Position numbers and translations under genes: made by a program. DNA of 64,000 nt from Phil1 sp040767925 (GTDB lineage Bacteria > Bacillota > Clostridia > Christensenellales > CAG-138). Location of the stretch: positions 310,001-374,000 of the forward strand of contig JAXGNN010000003.1 of NCBI GenBank assembly GCA_040767925.1, written 5' to 3'. Below, in pieces: positions 16,353 through 26,485 of this stretch (positions within the stretch are counted from its first letter, which is position 1; each line of letters begins with the position of its first letter). The notes beneath the pieces are model-generated. The model was not told the DNA's origin, searched no databases, and was given only the letters and a program-made list of their open reading frames with translations.

Positions 16353-17171
16353 TTATTCATGCCGGAAAGCCTTCGCCAGCGCCGCGAGAAGCCCCGGCTC
16401 CACCTGCTCCGCGCGCGCGTTCTCAGGAATATCCAGGGAGGCGAGCAGCGCGCGCGCTTCCTCCCTGCCGAACCCCGCCGCGCGCAGGTTGTTGACAAGC
16501 GTCTTCCTGCGCATGGAGAAGGCGACCTCGAGCAGTTTGGGCAGCGCGGAGGCCGCCTCGGCCCCCGCCCGCCGCGAGAACGCGAGGACGACGCTCTCCA
16601 CCTCCGGCGGCGGATAATAGCTCGCCGGGGAAAGCGCCATCAGCGCCGCGCAGTCGTAATATAGCCGCGTGAGCGCCGCGAGCGGCCCGTACTGCTTCGT
16701 GCCGACGCCCGCCGTAAAGCGCGCGGCGGCCTCCTTCTGTACCATCAGCGCCATGCGCTCGGGCAATATGGGGCAGGAGAGCAGCTTCATCGCGATGGGC
16801 GTCGTCGCGTAATAGGGCAGGTTGCCCGCGACGCAGTATTTCCCGGCGCCCCGCGCGTAACCCTCAAGGTCGAACTTCAGAAAATCCGCGTGGACGATCT
16901 CCAGCTTCCCGTCGCCGCCGTACGCGCGGGCGAGCGCATCCACCATCGCCCCGTCGATTTCAACCGCCGTGACGCGCGAGGCGCGCTCCATTAGCGGCAG
17001 CGTCAGCGCGCCGAGGCCGGGGCCGATCTCCAGCGCCGGCAGGCCCGCGATAGAGGCCGCGTCCGCGATGCGGCGCGCCGCGCCGTCGTCCGCCAAAAAA
17101 TTTTGCCCCAGCGCCCTGTTGGGCGTGAGGCCAAATTCCGCGAGCTTCTGTTTGACGGCCTGCGCGCTCAA
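16353..17171 (-). CDS. rsmA: 16S rRNA (adenine1518/1519-N6)-dimethyltransferase
   Basis: KsgA methyltransferase that dimethylates two adjacent adenines near the 3' end of 16S rRNA. Motifs: LGQNFLAD near the N-terminus, EIGPGLGALT as SAM loop, and the catalytic NLPYYATTP. The TTG at 17169-17171 overlaps the yabE-like stop and gives 272 residues with a family-length N-terminus. A GTG at 17219 would overlap yabE by about 50 bases but has a better ribosome binding site. In Bacillus, rnmV sits between yabE and rsmA; it is absent here. Confidence 0.93.
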   Translation of the reverse strand: MSAQAVKQKLAEFGLTPNRALGQNFLADDGAARRIADAASIAGLPALEIGPGLGALTLPLMERASRVTAVEIDGAMVDALARAYGGDGKLEIVHADFLKFDLEGYARGAGKYCVAGNLPYYATTPIAMKLLSCPILPERMALMVQKEAAARFTAGVGTKQYGPLAALTRLYYDCAALMALSPASYYPPPEVESVVLAFSRRAGAEAASALPKLLEVAFSMRRKTLVNNLRAAGFGREEARALLASLDIPENARAEQVEPGLLAALAKAFRHE

Positions 17172-18280
17172 TGCTTGCCGAGCCGCACGAGCACGACCAC
17201 GTTGCGCTTCCGGCCCCACCGGATCGCCTCGCTCCTGGAATTGAAGAACAGGTCGAGCTGATTGACGAGCGAGCCGTCCGGGTTCGTATACTTCCGGAAC
17301 GCCCCCGTATCGAGCGCTTTTCCGTATCCGTAGTTCGGCACCCAGATCTCCGTATAATACGGGATATAGTACGTATTGACCGCGATCGTGCCGAGGTTCG
17401 GGCGCGTGCCGCAGGAGGTGATTTTGTCGCTGTCATAGGCCGTGATGTAGTCCATGCGCATCTCCACCCAGCCGTCCTGCCCCGCGGTCGGCTTTTTCTT
17501 ATAGAGGCGCCATTCACCCTTATAGTTCGTCTGATAATGGATCTTCGTGCCGTGTTTATAGATTTCGTCCGTCGCCGGCGTGACGACGACCTGGTCGACC
17601 ACCTCGCGGGAAACCTCCACGCCGTCCTTCCTGACGATGCGCTGCGTCACCTGCTTGGTCCCGTCCGCACCCGCCTGCATGAGCACGGGCGCGGTGTCGT
17701 TATAGACGTTTTCGTCGTATACGGAGACTTCCTTGTAATTGAGCGTCTTGTAGGAGGTGGTATAGGTCGTTTCCACATCGATATGGACGATTTTCATGCC
17801 GGCCGAGAGGTTCTTGAAGGAGGCGGCCGTCAACTCGTCATGCACGTCGTATTCGACGCCCGCGGCGCGCAGCGCGTCGCCCACGGTGCCGGAGGTCATA
17901 TATAAAACGGTAATTTTATCCTTCGTGCGCACGGCCACGGGAAAAGAGCGGGAGACGGCGATCCCCATGCCGTTCGCGAGCGCGCTTCCCGGCGAAACGG
18001 ACAGTTCGTCCCCATCGCGCAGCCCGATGCCCGTTTCCATGAGAAGCGACGCGGCGTCCCCGTCCGGCAGCACGCGGCAGTTGAGCTTCGCGCCGTCCGC
18101 CTCCACCGTCACCATGACGCGCGGGTCGGGTTTGAGCGCGCTCACAAGCAGAAAAATCCCCGCCGCGAGCACCGCCGCAACCAGGGTAAAATCGAGCACG
18201 GCGAGGCGCCAGGAGCTTCCCCCCGGCAGCGCGGGTTTGACGGAATCCCAAATACGCTTAAGTTGATTCGCCCTTTTCAT
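17168..18280 (-). CDS. YabE-like cell-wall protein with G5 and 3D domains
   Basis: A 370-residue exported protein: basic N-terminus, membrane anchor or signal helix (about 30-52), a beta-rich DUF348/ubiquitin-like region, a G5 domain (about 185-260), and a C-terminal 3D domain with its aspartates in CG..AVN, DTGAF and LDLFFNS. The 3D domain is the fold of MltA-like and Rpf/YabE muralytic enzymes, so cell-wall cleavage is likely. The ATG at 18278-18280 is six bases from a perfect -10 and has no ribosome binding site. Its stop overlaps the rsmA start. Confidence 0.85.
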   Translation of the reverse strand: MKRANQLKRIWDSVKPALPGGSSWRLAVLDFTLVAAVLAAGIFLLVSALKPDPRVMVTVEADGAKLNCRVLPDGDAASLLMETGIGLRDGDELSVSPGSALANGMGIAVSRSFPVAVRTKDKITVLYMTSGTVGDALRAAGVEYDVHDELTAASFKNLSAGMKIVHIDVETTYTTSYKTLNYKEVSVYDENVYNDTAPVLMQAGADGTKQVTQRIVRKDGVEVSREVVDQVVVTPATDEIYKHGTKIHYQTNYKGEWRLYKKKPTAGQDGWVEMRMDYITAYDSDKITSCGTRPNLGTIAVNTYYIPYYTEIWVPNYGYGKALDTGAFRKYTNPDGSLVNQLDLFFNSRSEAIRWGRKRNVVVLVRLGKH

Positions 18281-18286
18281 GCGGCT

Positions 18287-18316
18287 ATTATACAGCCCCG
18301 GCCGAACTTGTGTCAA
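18287..18316 (-). promoter_or_regulatory. Consensus promoter placed for leaderless transcription of the yabE-like gene
   Basis: TTGACA (18311-18316), an 18-bp spacer and TATAAT (18287-18292) on the minus strand. Only six bases separate the -10 from the ATG at 18280, so transcription should start at or beside the start codon. Confidence 0.75.
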
Positions 18317-18351
18317 ATTAACGAATTATGGCTTTCCTGCGCGCCCCGGCA

Positions 18352-18381
18352 TTTACATTTTCCGTCAAAGACATATATAAT
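18352..18381 (+). promoter_or_regulatory. Promoter of the MecA-type PBP gene
   Basis: TTTACA (18352-18357), an 18-bp spacer, TATAAT (18376-18381), then GAGAGGAG before the ATG at 18410. It diverges from the yabE promoter with about 35 bp between the two -35 elements. Confidence 0.75.
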
Positions 18382-18409
18382 GAACCCGTAAAGCTGAGAG
18401 GAGCTACAA

Positions 18410-20569
18410 ATGAAACGATACATTTCGCTGCTGCTTGCTTTCATCGTGCTGTTCCCGGTTCTGCCTCTCTCGGGCTGCGGGAAGTCGCTGCGCGGCACGG
18501 GCGCAGGGGCGGTCGCCGATTACCTCGAGTTCATCCGGACGGGCGACTACGCTTCCGCCTACGACATGCTGACCGCCGCCGTGAAGAAGGAGGCGGAAGA
18601 TTCCAAGAAGGGCAAGATCACGCGGGAGGAGTTCGTCGCCAAATACACGAACATATTCGAGGCGCTCGAAATCACCGCGGTCGAATACGAAGCCGTCCGG
18701 TGCGGCGAAGGGGAGATCCTCTGCGCCGGCAGCTTCAAGGCGATCTATCGCTCGGAGTATACGGGCGACCTGACCAACGAGTTCGACATCCTCACGCGGC
18801 GCGAGGGCGGCGAGTGGCGCATCGACTGGTCTCCCGCGCTCATCTTCCCCGAGATGGAGTGGGGCGACACGGTGCGCGTCGCCTCCCTGTACGCGAAGCG
18901 CGGCGAGATCATCGCCGGCGGCGAGGTGCTGGCGTCCACCGAGGGCGCGGTTTCCGTCTACGCCGCCGTGTCGAAAATCGACGATGTCTCGCTTTTCACC
19001 GCGCAGGTGGCGACGCTGCTCGCGATGAAGCAGGAGAGCGTCCTTAAGGCGCTCGACAAGGCCTACGATGACGTCGCTATCATCAAGCAGTTCTATTCGG
19101 ACGAGCTTTCCGAGTCCGTCCGGGAGCAGCTGCTCAACATACCGGGCGTGGGCGTCGACTACGGCAACTACGGCGCCCACAGGGAATATCCCTACGGCAG
19201 CCTGCTCGCCCACCTCATCGGCTACGTGGGCAGCGTGCCCAACGACAGCCCGGCGGCGCTCAAAAGCGCGCTCGCCGCGCTCAACGAAGGGCGCACGGAG
19301 CAGGACGGGCTCTATACCGCCGACTCGACCGTCGGCCGCCTCGGCCTCGAGAAGCAGTACGAAAAGGAACTGCGCGGCACGGACGGGGAGATGGTCTATA
19401 TCTGCACCGCGGAGGGCACAAACCGCAAAACCTTATACAGGCGGGACGCCGTCAACGGCATGGACGTCGCGCTCACAATCGACATCGCGCTGCAGCGGCG
19501 CCTCGAGGAGGTCATGGAGCTCGTGCTCTACGGCGACACGACCGCGGGCGCCGCAATCGTCATCAACCCCAACACGGGCGCGATCCAGGCGATGTGCTCC
19601 TACCCCAGCTATGACCTCAACCTCTTTACGCGGGGCATATCCGCGGCGGATTACGAAGCGCTTGCCCAAAACCCCGCCAAACCCCTCTTTAACCGGGCGA
19701 CGCAGGGCCTCTATCCCCCCGGCTCCACGATGAAGGTGTTCACGGCGGCGGCGGCGCTCGACCTCGGCGTGCTCGACCCGAATTACGCCTTCGACGCGTC
19801 CCAGATCGAGGACGATTACTGGACGCCCGAGGATTACGGCGCGTGGATCTGGACGCCCATCAAGCGCACGCACATCAACTACCCCATCGCCGGGCCGCTC
19901 AACATGCGCAAGGCCTTCATCCATTCGGACAACATCTATTTCGCCAACTGCGCGCTCATGACGGGCTGGGAGAGCTTCATGAGCTACATGGAGGCGGTCG
20001 GGTTCACGCAGGCGATCCCCTTCGATATCGGCGTGGCGGCGCCGCAACTCCACAATGAGGATGCGGAGAAGAGCTATAAGCTCCTTGCGGACAGCGGCTA
20101 CGGGCAGGGCGAAATACTCGTGACGCCCCTGCAACTCGCCGCGATGTTCTCCGCGCTCGCCAACGGGGGCGACATCATGGCGCCCTATGTCGTAAAAGGC
20201 CTGTACCGCGAGGACGGGATCCTCTCCCGCGAAGCCGTCGGCCGCGCGCCGAGCGCCTGGAGAACGGGCGTCATCAGCGACGCGGCGATCTCCACGCTCA
20301 TCCCGATGCTCGAGGCCGTCGTCGACCCCGACATCAACGGCACGGGGCGCAACTTGAAGGTCAAGGGCTGCAAAGTCGCCGCGAAGACAGGCACGGCGGA
20401 AATCGGCAACGACAAGAGCCGCGAAATCTCCTGGTTCGCGGGCTACCGCGTGGGCGTGTCCGAAGAGGACGCGCGGCTCGTGCTCGTCATGCTCGAGATT
20501 CCCGCAAAGGAAGAATTTACGCAGCTCAAATTCGACATCGCGCGGGCGCTGCTCAATTTGGGGAACTGA
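18410..20569 (+). CDS. Lipoprotein class B PBP with MecA-type N-terminal domain
   Basis: A 719-residue D,D-transpeptidase outside the membrane. A signal peptide ends in the lipobox LSGC (Cys23), so it is lipid-anchored. Then come an NTF2-like MecA_N domain (about 30-150), a PBP dimer domain (about 155-330), and a transpeptidase with STMK (Ser439), SDN (506-508) and KTGT (from 659). This layout is that of PBP2a/Bacillus PbpC-type proteins, some of which bind beta-lactams poorly; that property cannot be read from sequence. It is monocistronic and divergent from the yabE-like gene. Confidence 0.92.
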   Translation: MKRYISLLLAFIVLFPVLPLSGCGKSLRGTGAGAVADYLEFIRTGDYASAYDMLTAAVKKEAEDSKKGKITREEFVAKYTNIFEALEITAVEYEAVRCGEGEILCAGSFKAIYRSEYTGDLTNEFDILTRREGGEWRIDWSPALIFPEMEWGDTVRVASLYAKRGEIIAGGEVLASTEGAVSVYAAVSKIDDVSLFTAQVATLLAMKQESVLKALDKAYDDVAIIKQFYSDELSESVREQLLNIPGVGVDYGNYGAHREYPYGSLLAHLIGYVGSVPNDSPAALKSALAALNEGRTEQDGLYTADSTVGRLGLEKQYEKELRGTDGEMVYICTAEGTNRKTLYRRDAVNGMDVALTIDIALQRRLEEVMELVLYGDTTAGAAIVINPNTGAIQAMCSYPSYDLNLFTRGISAADYEALAQNPAKPLFNRATQGLYPPGSTMKVFTAAAALDLGVLDPNYAFDASQIEDDYWTPEDYGAWIWTPIKRTHINYPIAGPLNMRKAFIHSDNIYFANCALMTGWESFMSYMEAVGFTQAIPFDIGVAAPQLHNEDAEKSYKLLADSGYGQGEILVTPLQLAAMFSALANGGDIMAPYVVKGLYREDGILSREAVGRAPSAWRTGVISDAAISTLIPMLEAVVDPDINGTGRNLKVKGCKVAAKTGTAEIGNDKSREISWFAGYRVGVSEEDARLVLVMLEIPAKEEFTQLKFDIARALLNLGN

Positions 20570-20612
20570 TAAAAAGAACGGAGTGCAACGATATTTTGTA
20601 TCGGTCAGGCAT

Positions 20613-20641
20613 TTGACATTGCCTGTCAATTGACGTAAAAT
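20613..20641 (+). promoter_or_regulatory. Promoter with inverted repeat for the CoA-transferase/thiolase operon
   Basis: TTGACA (20613-20618), 17 bp, TAAAAT (20636-20641). The -35 forms half of an inverted repeat (TTGACA-TTGCC-TGTCAA, 20613-20629), a possible operator. The leader is about 80 bases. Confidence 0.65.
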
Positions 20642-20730
20642 CAAGATGTGCCGGCCGAGTCAAGTGTGTTAAAAACATCGGATTCGCCCGTTGATCTACA
20701 CATCACGCAACGGAGGAATAACACGATCGT

Positions 20731-21420
20731 ATGAAACAGCAGATCATCACCGCGCAGCAGGCCGCAGACATGATCCCGGACGGGGCGACGATCATGATGG
20801 CCGGCTTCATGGGCTGCGGCAGCGCATTGGATATCATCTACGCGCTCGCGAAAACCGGCAAGGGCAATTTCCACGCCATCATCAACGATTCTTCCATACA
20901 CAACGGGCCCGACGGCAACGCGTACTACAGCTGGGCCCAGCTCATCCATAACGGCCAGCTGGAAGGCTACATCGGCAGCCACCTGGGCACGAATCCCGAG
21001 GCGACGCAGCTCTGGGCCGAAGGCAAGCTGCGCGTCGACCTCGTTCCGCAGGGCAGCTTCGTTGAAATGATTCGCGCCGGCGGCGCGGGCCTCGGCGGCG
21101 TCATCACGCCCACGGGCGTCGGCACGCTCGTCGAGGACAGCCCGCTCGTATACGGCAAGGTGAACTACGACGGCAAGGATTTCTTCGTCATGAAGCCGCT
21201 CACCGCCGAATTCGCGCTGATCAACGCCTATAAAGTCGACAGGATGGGCAACTGCTGGTATAAGGGCAGCGCGCGAAACTTCAACCCGACCATGGCCACC
21301 GCCGCGAAGACCGTCATCGTCGAGGCGGAGGAGCTCGTCGAGGTCGGCGAGATCGAGCCGGAGAACATCGTTACCCCCGGCGTGCTCATCGATTACATCG
21401 TCGTCAGGGAGGCCAAATAA
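20731..21420 (+). CDS. atoD: Acetoacetate/butyrate:acetate CoA-transferase, alpha subunit
   Basis: A 229-residue 3-oxoacid CoA-transferase subunit A: an ATMMAGFMGCGS CoA-binding glycine loop near the N-terminus, GSHLGTNPEATQ, and the GLGGVITPTGVGT loop. With the beta subunit it moves CoA between acyl-CoA and acetate or acetoacetate. An in-frame stop just upstream fixes the ATG, although the nearest GGAGG is about 14 bases away, further than usual. First gene of a three-gene operon with the beta subunit two bases downstream. Confidence 0.93.
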   Translation: MKQQIITAQQAADMIPDGATIMMAGFMGCGSALDIIYALAKTGKGNFHAIINDSSIHNGPDGNAYYSWAQLIHNGQLEGYIGSHLGTNPEATQLWAEGKLRVDLVPQGSFVEMIRAGGAGLGGVITPTGVGTLVEDSPLVYGKVNYDGKDFFVMKPLTAEFALINAYKVDRMGNCWYKGSARNFNPTMATAAKTVIVEAEELVEVGEIEPENIVTPGVLIDYIVVREAK

Positions 21421-21422
21421 CC

Positions 21423-22100
21423 ATGGATAAGAATAAACTCAAGCCCTTTATCGCAAGGCGCGCCGCGCAGGAATTCAAGGACGGCATGACGGTCAACCTC
21501 GGCATCGGCCTGCCCACGCTGTGCACCTCGTTCCTCCCCGAAGGCGTGCATATCTCCGTCAACTCGGAGCTTGGCATCGTCGGCCAGGGCCCCACCCCCA
21601 CGCCGGAAACCGCCGACCCCATCCACGTCGTAGACGCGGGCGGCCTCCCTGCGACTCTGGGCTGGGGCGGCGCTTTTGTGGACAGCGCCTTCAACTTCTC
21701 GCTCATCCGCGGCGGCCATATCGACGCCGTGGTGCTCGGCGGCCTCGAGGTGGACGCCGAGGGCAACCTCGCCAACTGGATCATCCCCGGCAAGCGCATG
21801 CCCGGCATGGGCGGCGCGATGGATCTGCTCGTCGGGGCGAAGAAGGTCATCGTCGCCATGGAGCACACCGCCAAGGGCAACCCCAAAATACTCGAGAAGT
21901 GCAGGCTCCCCTACACCGCAGTCAACTGCGTCGATATGATCATCACCGAAATGGGCGTCATGAAAGTCACGGAAGAGGGCATCGAGCTCGTCGAGTACAA
22001 CCCGGAATTCACGCTCGAGGAGATTCAGGCCGCCACCGAGGCCAAGCTCATCATCTCGCCATCCATTCAACCGATGGACCTTACGGGGTTTGAGAACTAA
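21423..22100 (+). CDS. atoA: Acetoacetate/butyrate:acetate CoA-transferase, beta subunit
   Basis: A 225-residue catalytic subunit: GIGLPTL near residue 28, then SELGIVGQGP with the Glu that forms the glutamyl-CoA thioester in this family, SLIRGGHIDAVVLGG and GKRMPGMGGAMDLL. It follows atoD by two bases and precedes the thiolase by 30 bases. The pair equals AtoDA or clostridial CtfAB; which acyl-CoA is used in vivo cannot be told. Confidence 0.93.
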   Translation: MDKNKLKPFIARRAAQEFKDGMTVNLGIGLPTLCTSFLPEGVHISVNSELGIVGQGPTPTPETADPIHVVDAGGLPATLGWGGAFVDSAFNFSLIRGGHIDAVVLGGLEVDAEGNLANWIIPGKRMPGMGGAMDLLVGAKKVIVAMEHTAKGNPKILEKCRLPYTAVNCVDMIITEMGVMKVTEEGIELVEYNPEFTLEEIQAATEAKLIISPSIQPMDLTGFEN

Positions 22101-22130
22101 GTAAGCATCGCGAAAAAGGAGAGAGAAAAA

Positions 22131-23312
<1,182 letters not shown>

Positions 23313-23339
23313 GCCTGAATCGCTGAATCAGATAAGCAG

Positions 23340-23361
23340 CGGCCCCACAAACGCGGGGCCG
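23340..23361. terminator. Terminator hairpin between thiolase and glgP
   Basis: A 7-bp GC stem (23340-23346 with 23355-23361) with an eight-base loop. It is followed on the plus strand by a moderately T-rich stretch. It lies between two convergent genes. Confidence 0.6.
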
Positions 23362-23385
23362 TTCTCTCATTTCTGTTATAGGTTG

Positions 23386-25764
23386 TTATACAATGGGCTT
23401 TCGGATTTTCGGCAGATGCCAGATCTCCTCGGCGTACTGCTTGACCGCCCGGTCGGAGGAGAACTTCCCCGCGCTCGCGACGTTCATCAGGCACCTGCGG
23501 CCAAAGGAGACGGCGTCCTGATAGTCGCGGTTGGCGCGCAGCTTCGCGTCGATGTAGGGCATGAGGTCGAGGAGCACGAAATACTGGTCGGGCGCGTGCC
23601 ACTCGGCGCCGAAGAGGATGGAATTATAGATTTCGTTGAACGCGCCCGTGCCGCTGTCGGAAAGCGCGCCGTTCACGAGCGTGTCCATGACGCGGCGGAT
23701 GCGCGCGTCCCCGTCGTACATGCCCTTGGGGTTGTAGATCGGCCGGACGCGCGCGATGTCCTCCACGCGCGCGCCGAAGATATAGTTGTTGTCGAGGCCG
23801 GCCTGCTCGACGATCTCGATGTTCGCGCCGTCGTAGGTGCCGAGCGTCACCGCTCCGTTTAGCATCAGCTTCATGTTGCCCGTGCCGGAAGCCTCCGTGC
23901 CCGCGGGCGAAATCTGCTCGGAAACGTCCGCCGCAGGGATGATGCGCTCCGCGTAGGAGCAGTTGTAGTTCTGCACGAACACCACGCGCATCACATCCCG
24001 CATCGCGGGGTCGGAGTTTATGAGCTTCGCGATCTCGTTGATGTACTTGATGACGCACTTGGCGCGCAGATACCCCGGCGCGGCCTTCGCGCCGAAGATG
24101 AAAGCGGTGGGCGTGAAGTCCCGGAGGCTCCCGTCCTTGATCGAATAGTAGATGTCGAGGATCGAGAAGGCGTTCATGAGCTGCCGCTTGTATTCGTGCA
24201 TGCGCTTGACCTGCACGTCGAAGAGGAAGTCCACGGGCAGCGACACGCCTTCGTTCGCGAGCACGACGGAGGCGAGCTGGCGCTTCTTCTGGCGCTTGAC
24301 GTCGATGAAGCGCGCGATCAGATCCTCGTCGATATGCTCGCGCAGCCCGCCGATCTCGTTGAGATCGGTAATGAAGGAATCCCCGATGCGCTCGGCGACG
24401 AGGCCCGTCAGCTCAGGGTTGCACAGGCCGAGGAAGCGGCGCTGGGTGATGCCGTTCGTCTTGTTCTGGAAGCGCTGCGGATACGCGGCGTACCAGTCGG
24501 CGAAAACGTCGTTCTTTAAAATATCGCTGTGGATCTTCGCGACGCCGTTGACGTAGCTCGAGGCGTAGACCGCGAGGCGCGCCATATGGATGGTGTTGTC
24601 GGAGACGATCTGCATGCGCCGCCTGCGCTCCTCGGAAACGCCCATGGGGCGCAGCTCCGCGTTGAGCGAGTCGTTAAGCCGGCAGACGATGCCCGTAAGC
24701 TCCGGCAAAACGCCGTTGAAGAGGTCGACATCCCACTTCTCCAGCGCCTCCGCCATGATGGTGTGGTTCGTGAAGCTGAAGGTGTTGCGCGCGACGTTGA
24801 ACGCCGCGTCGAACTCCATCCCCTCGCGCATGAGAAGCCGGATCAGCTCCGGGATGGCGACGGTCGGGTGCGTGTCGTTGAGCTGAATCGCGCAGTGCGC
24901 GGCGAAGCCGGAAAGGTCGCTCCCCCGAACGCGCTTGTAGCGGCGGATGATATCCTGCAGCGTGGCGCTCGAGAGGAAATACTGCTGCTTGAGCCGCAGG
25001 CGCTTCCCCGCCGGCGTGCTGTCGTTGGGATAAAGCACGCGCGTGATGTCCTCCGCGGCGTTTTTGGCGCGCACGGCGAGCGCGTACTCCTGATCGTTGA
25101 AAAGCCTGAAGTCGAGCTCCTCGACCGATTCGCTCTGCCAGAGGCGCAGCGTACCCACGTTGGCCGTGCCGTAGCCGATGATGGGCATGTCGTAGGGCAC
25201 CGCGAGCACCCTCTCGCCGGCGAAGGCCACCTCGACGGTCTTATCGTCCCGCCTGCGGCTCCAAGGGTCGCCGTAGCGCTGCCAGTCGTCCGCCCTCTCG
25301 ACCTGAAAGCCGTCCTCGAACGTCTGCCGGAACAGGCCGCATTTATAGCGCAATCCGTATCCGTCGATGGGCAGGTCGTGCGTCGCCGCGCTCTCGAGGT
25401 AACAGGCGGCCAGCCTGCCGAGACCGCCGTTGCCGAGCGCCGCGTCGTCGATCTCCTCCATGCAGGCGATGTCCGCGCCGCGCTCGCGCAAAAGCGCGCC
25501 GATCTCGTCGCGTATGCCCAGGTTGTATAAATTCGAAAAAACCATCCTGCCCATCAGGTATTCGGCGGACAGGTAATAGGCCCGCCGCACGCTCTCGTGC
25601 GCCCGGCGGCTCTCGCGCCACATGGGCGCCATCTCGAGCATAACGGCGTTTGCGAGCGCGTTATGCAGCTGCACCGTGGTCGCCTGATGAAGTTCTATCT
25701 GGTAGGCGCCGGAAAGTTCCTCCTCCGCGCGCCGGATGATCCTGTTGCAGTCGAGCCTGCCCAT
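23386..25764 (-). CDS. glgP: Glycogen/starch phosphorylase
   Basis: A 792-residue PLP-dependent enzyme that releases glucose-1-phosphate from alpha-1,4-glucans. Family segments: SAEYLMGR (about 67), GNGGLGRLAACY (about 111), the LNDTHP segment, and the PLP-lysine region EASGTGNMKLMLNG (about 651) with GTYDGANIEI. AGGTG lies before the ATG. It is monocistronic with its own promoter. No other glycogen genes are in the window. Confidence 0.97.
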   Translation of the reverse strand: MGRLDCNRIIRRAEEELSGAYQIELHQATTVQLHNALANAVMLEMAPMWRESRRAHESVRRAYYLSAEYLMGRMVFSNLYNLGIRDEIGALLRERGADIACMEEIDDAALGNGGLGRLAACYLESAATHDLPIDGYGLRYKCGLFRQTFEDGFQVERADDWQRYGDPWSRRRDDKTVEVAFAGERVLAVPYDMPIIGYGTANVGTLRLWQSESVEELDFRLFNDQEYALAVRAKNAAEDITRVLYPNDSTPAGKRLRLKQQYFLSSATLQDIIRRYKRVRGSDLSGFAAHCAIQLNDTHPTVAIPELIRLLMREGMEFDAAFNVARNTFSFTNHTIMAEALEKWDVDLFNGVLPELTGIVCRLNDSLNAELRPMGVSEERRRRMQIVSDNTIHMARLAVYASSYVNGVAKIHSDILKNDVFADWYAAYPQRFQNKTNGITQRRFLGLCNPELTGLVAERIGDSFITDLNEIGGLREHIDEDLIARFIDVKRQKKRQLASVVLANEGVSLPVDFLFDVQVKRMHEYKRQLMNAFSILDIYYSIKDGSLRDFTPTAFIFGAKAAPGYLRAKCVIKYINEIAKLINSDPAMRDVMRVVFVQNYNCSYAERIIPAADVSEQISPAGTEASGTGNMKLMLNGAVTLGTYDGANIEIVEQAGLDNNYIFGARVEDIARVRPIYNPKGMYDGDARIRRVMDTLVNGALSDSGTGAFNEIYNSILFGAEWHAPDQYFVLLDLMPYIDAKLRANRDYQDAVSFGRRCLMNVASAGKFSSDRAVKQYAEEIWHLPKIRKPIV

Positions 25765-25800
25765 CTTTAAACACCTTTCAACAATGTTTGCACGGGTTCT

Positions 25801-25829
25801 ATTTTAGCATGCTTCGCTGCCTTTCGCAA
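25801..25829 (-). promoter_or_regulatory. Promoter of glgP
   Basis: TTGCGA (25824-25829), 17 bp, TAAAAT (25801-25806) on the minus strand; the leader is about 30 bases. Confidence 0.65.
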
Positions 25830-25900
25830 TAAAATTCACTTAATCGTTTAAGCGGCGATTTTATCCGACAAAACAATCAATAAACCGACTTACTTTATCC

Positions 25901-25929
25901 TTGACAGAAATTCCCTCCCGCCTCATACT
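25901..25929 (+). promoter_or_regulatory. Promoter of the MarR-family gene
   Basis: TTGACA (25901-25906), 17 bp, CATACT (25924-25929). It overlaps a longer in-frame reading frame, which argues for the downstream start at 25967. Confidence 0.6.
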
Positions 25930-25966
25930 GTTATATGTGGATACTGTGCGATTGGAGATGAAAACG

Positions 25967-26419
25967 ATGGCGGTCAGCAGCATTTACGCCGACGCGGGCG
26001 CGGAGTTCCGCTCGCTCTTCCATACCTACAACGCCTGCATGCAGCGCATGCTCAGCAAGTACGGGCTCTATCCCGGCCAGCCGCAGATGCTCTTCGCGAT
26101 CAGGCGCCTGCAGAACCCCACCCAGAACGAGCTTGCGGCCGAGCTCAACGTGAGCAAGGCGAGCGCGGGCGTATCGCTTCGAAGGCTTGAGGCCGCGGGT
26201 TTCGTCAAGCGCATCCGGGACAAGAAGGATACGCGCTGTGTGCGCATCGCGCTCACGCCCAAGGGTCTCGAGTACGCGCGCTGGTGCGACATCGATTTCG
26301 AGGTGATCTTCACCACTCTTTTGGAGGATTTCACGGGGGACGGGCGCGACCAGGCGCTCAACACCGTGCGCAGGATGAACAAAAGCCTCACCTCCCTCAG
26401 GGAAAGGCTGGAAAGCTGA
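25967..26419 (+). CDS. MarR-family transcriptional regulator
   Basis: A 150-residue winged-helix regulator: dimerisation helices at both ends, the recognition helix in PTQNELAAELNVSKASAGVS (about 57-76), and a wing with KRIRDKKDTRCVRIALT. The ATG at 25967 has GGAG nine bases upstream; earlier in-frame starts lie inside the promoter. It stands alone, with glgP divergent and the asparaginase gene convergent. Target and ligand are unknown. Confidence 0.88.
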   Translation: MAVSSIYADAGAEFRSLFHTYNACMQRMLSKYGLYPGQPQMLFAIRRLQNPTQNELAAELNVSKASAGVSLRRLEAAGFVKRIRDKKDTRCVRIALTPKGLEYARWCDIDFEVIFTTLLEDFTGDGRDQALNTVRRMNKSLTSLRERLES

Positions 26420-26435
26420 AGGATAAACCTAAAAC

Positions 26436-26459
26436 GCCGCGTCCCATTACGGACGCGGC
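26436..26459. terminator. Bidirectional terminator between marR-type gene and asparaginase
   Basis: A 9-bp GC stem (26436-26444 with 26451-26459) with a six-base loop, followed by T-rich sequence on both strands. Confidence 0.8.
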
Positions 26460-26485
26460 TATTGTTGTTTGCCGTTTTTTATTGA

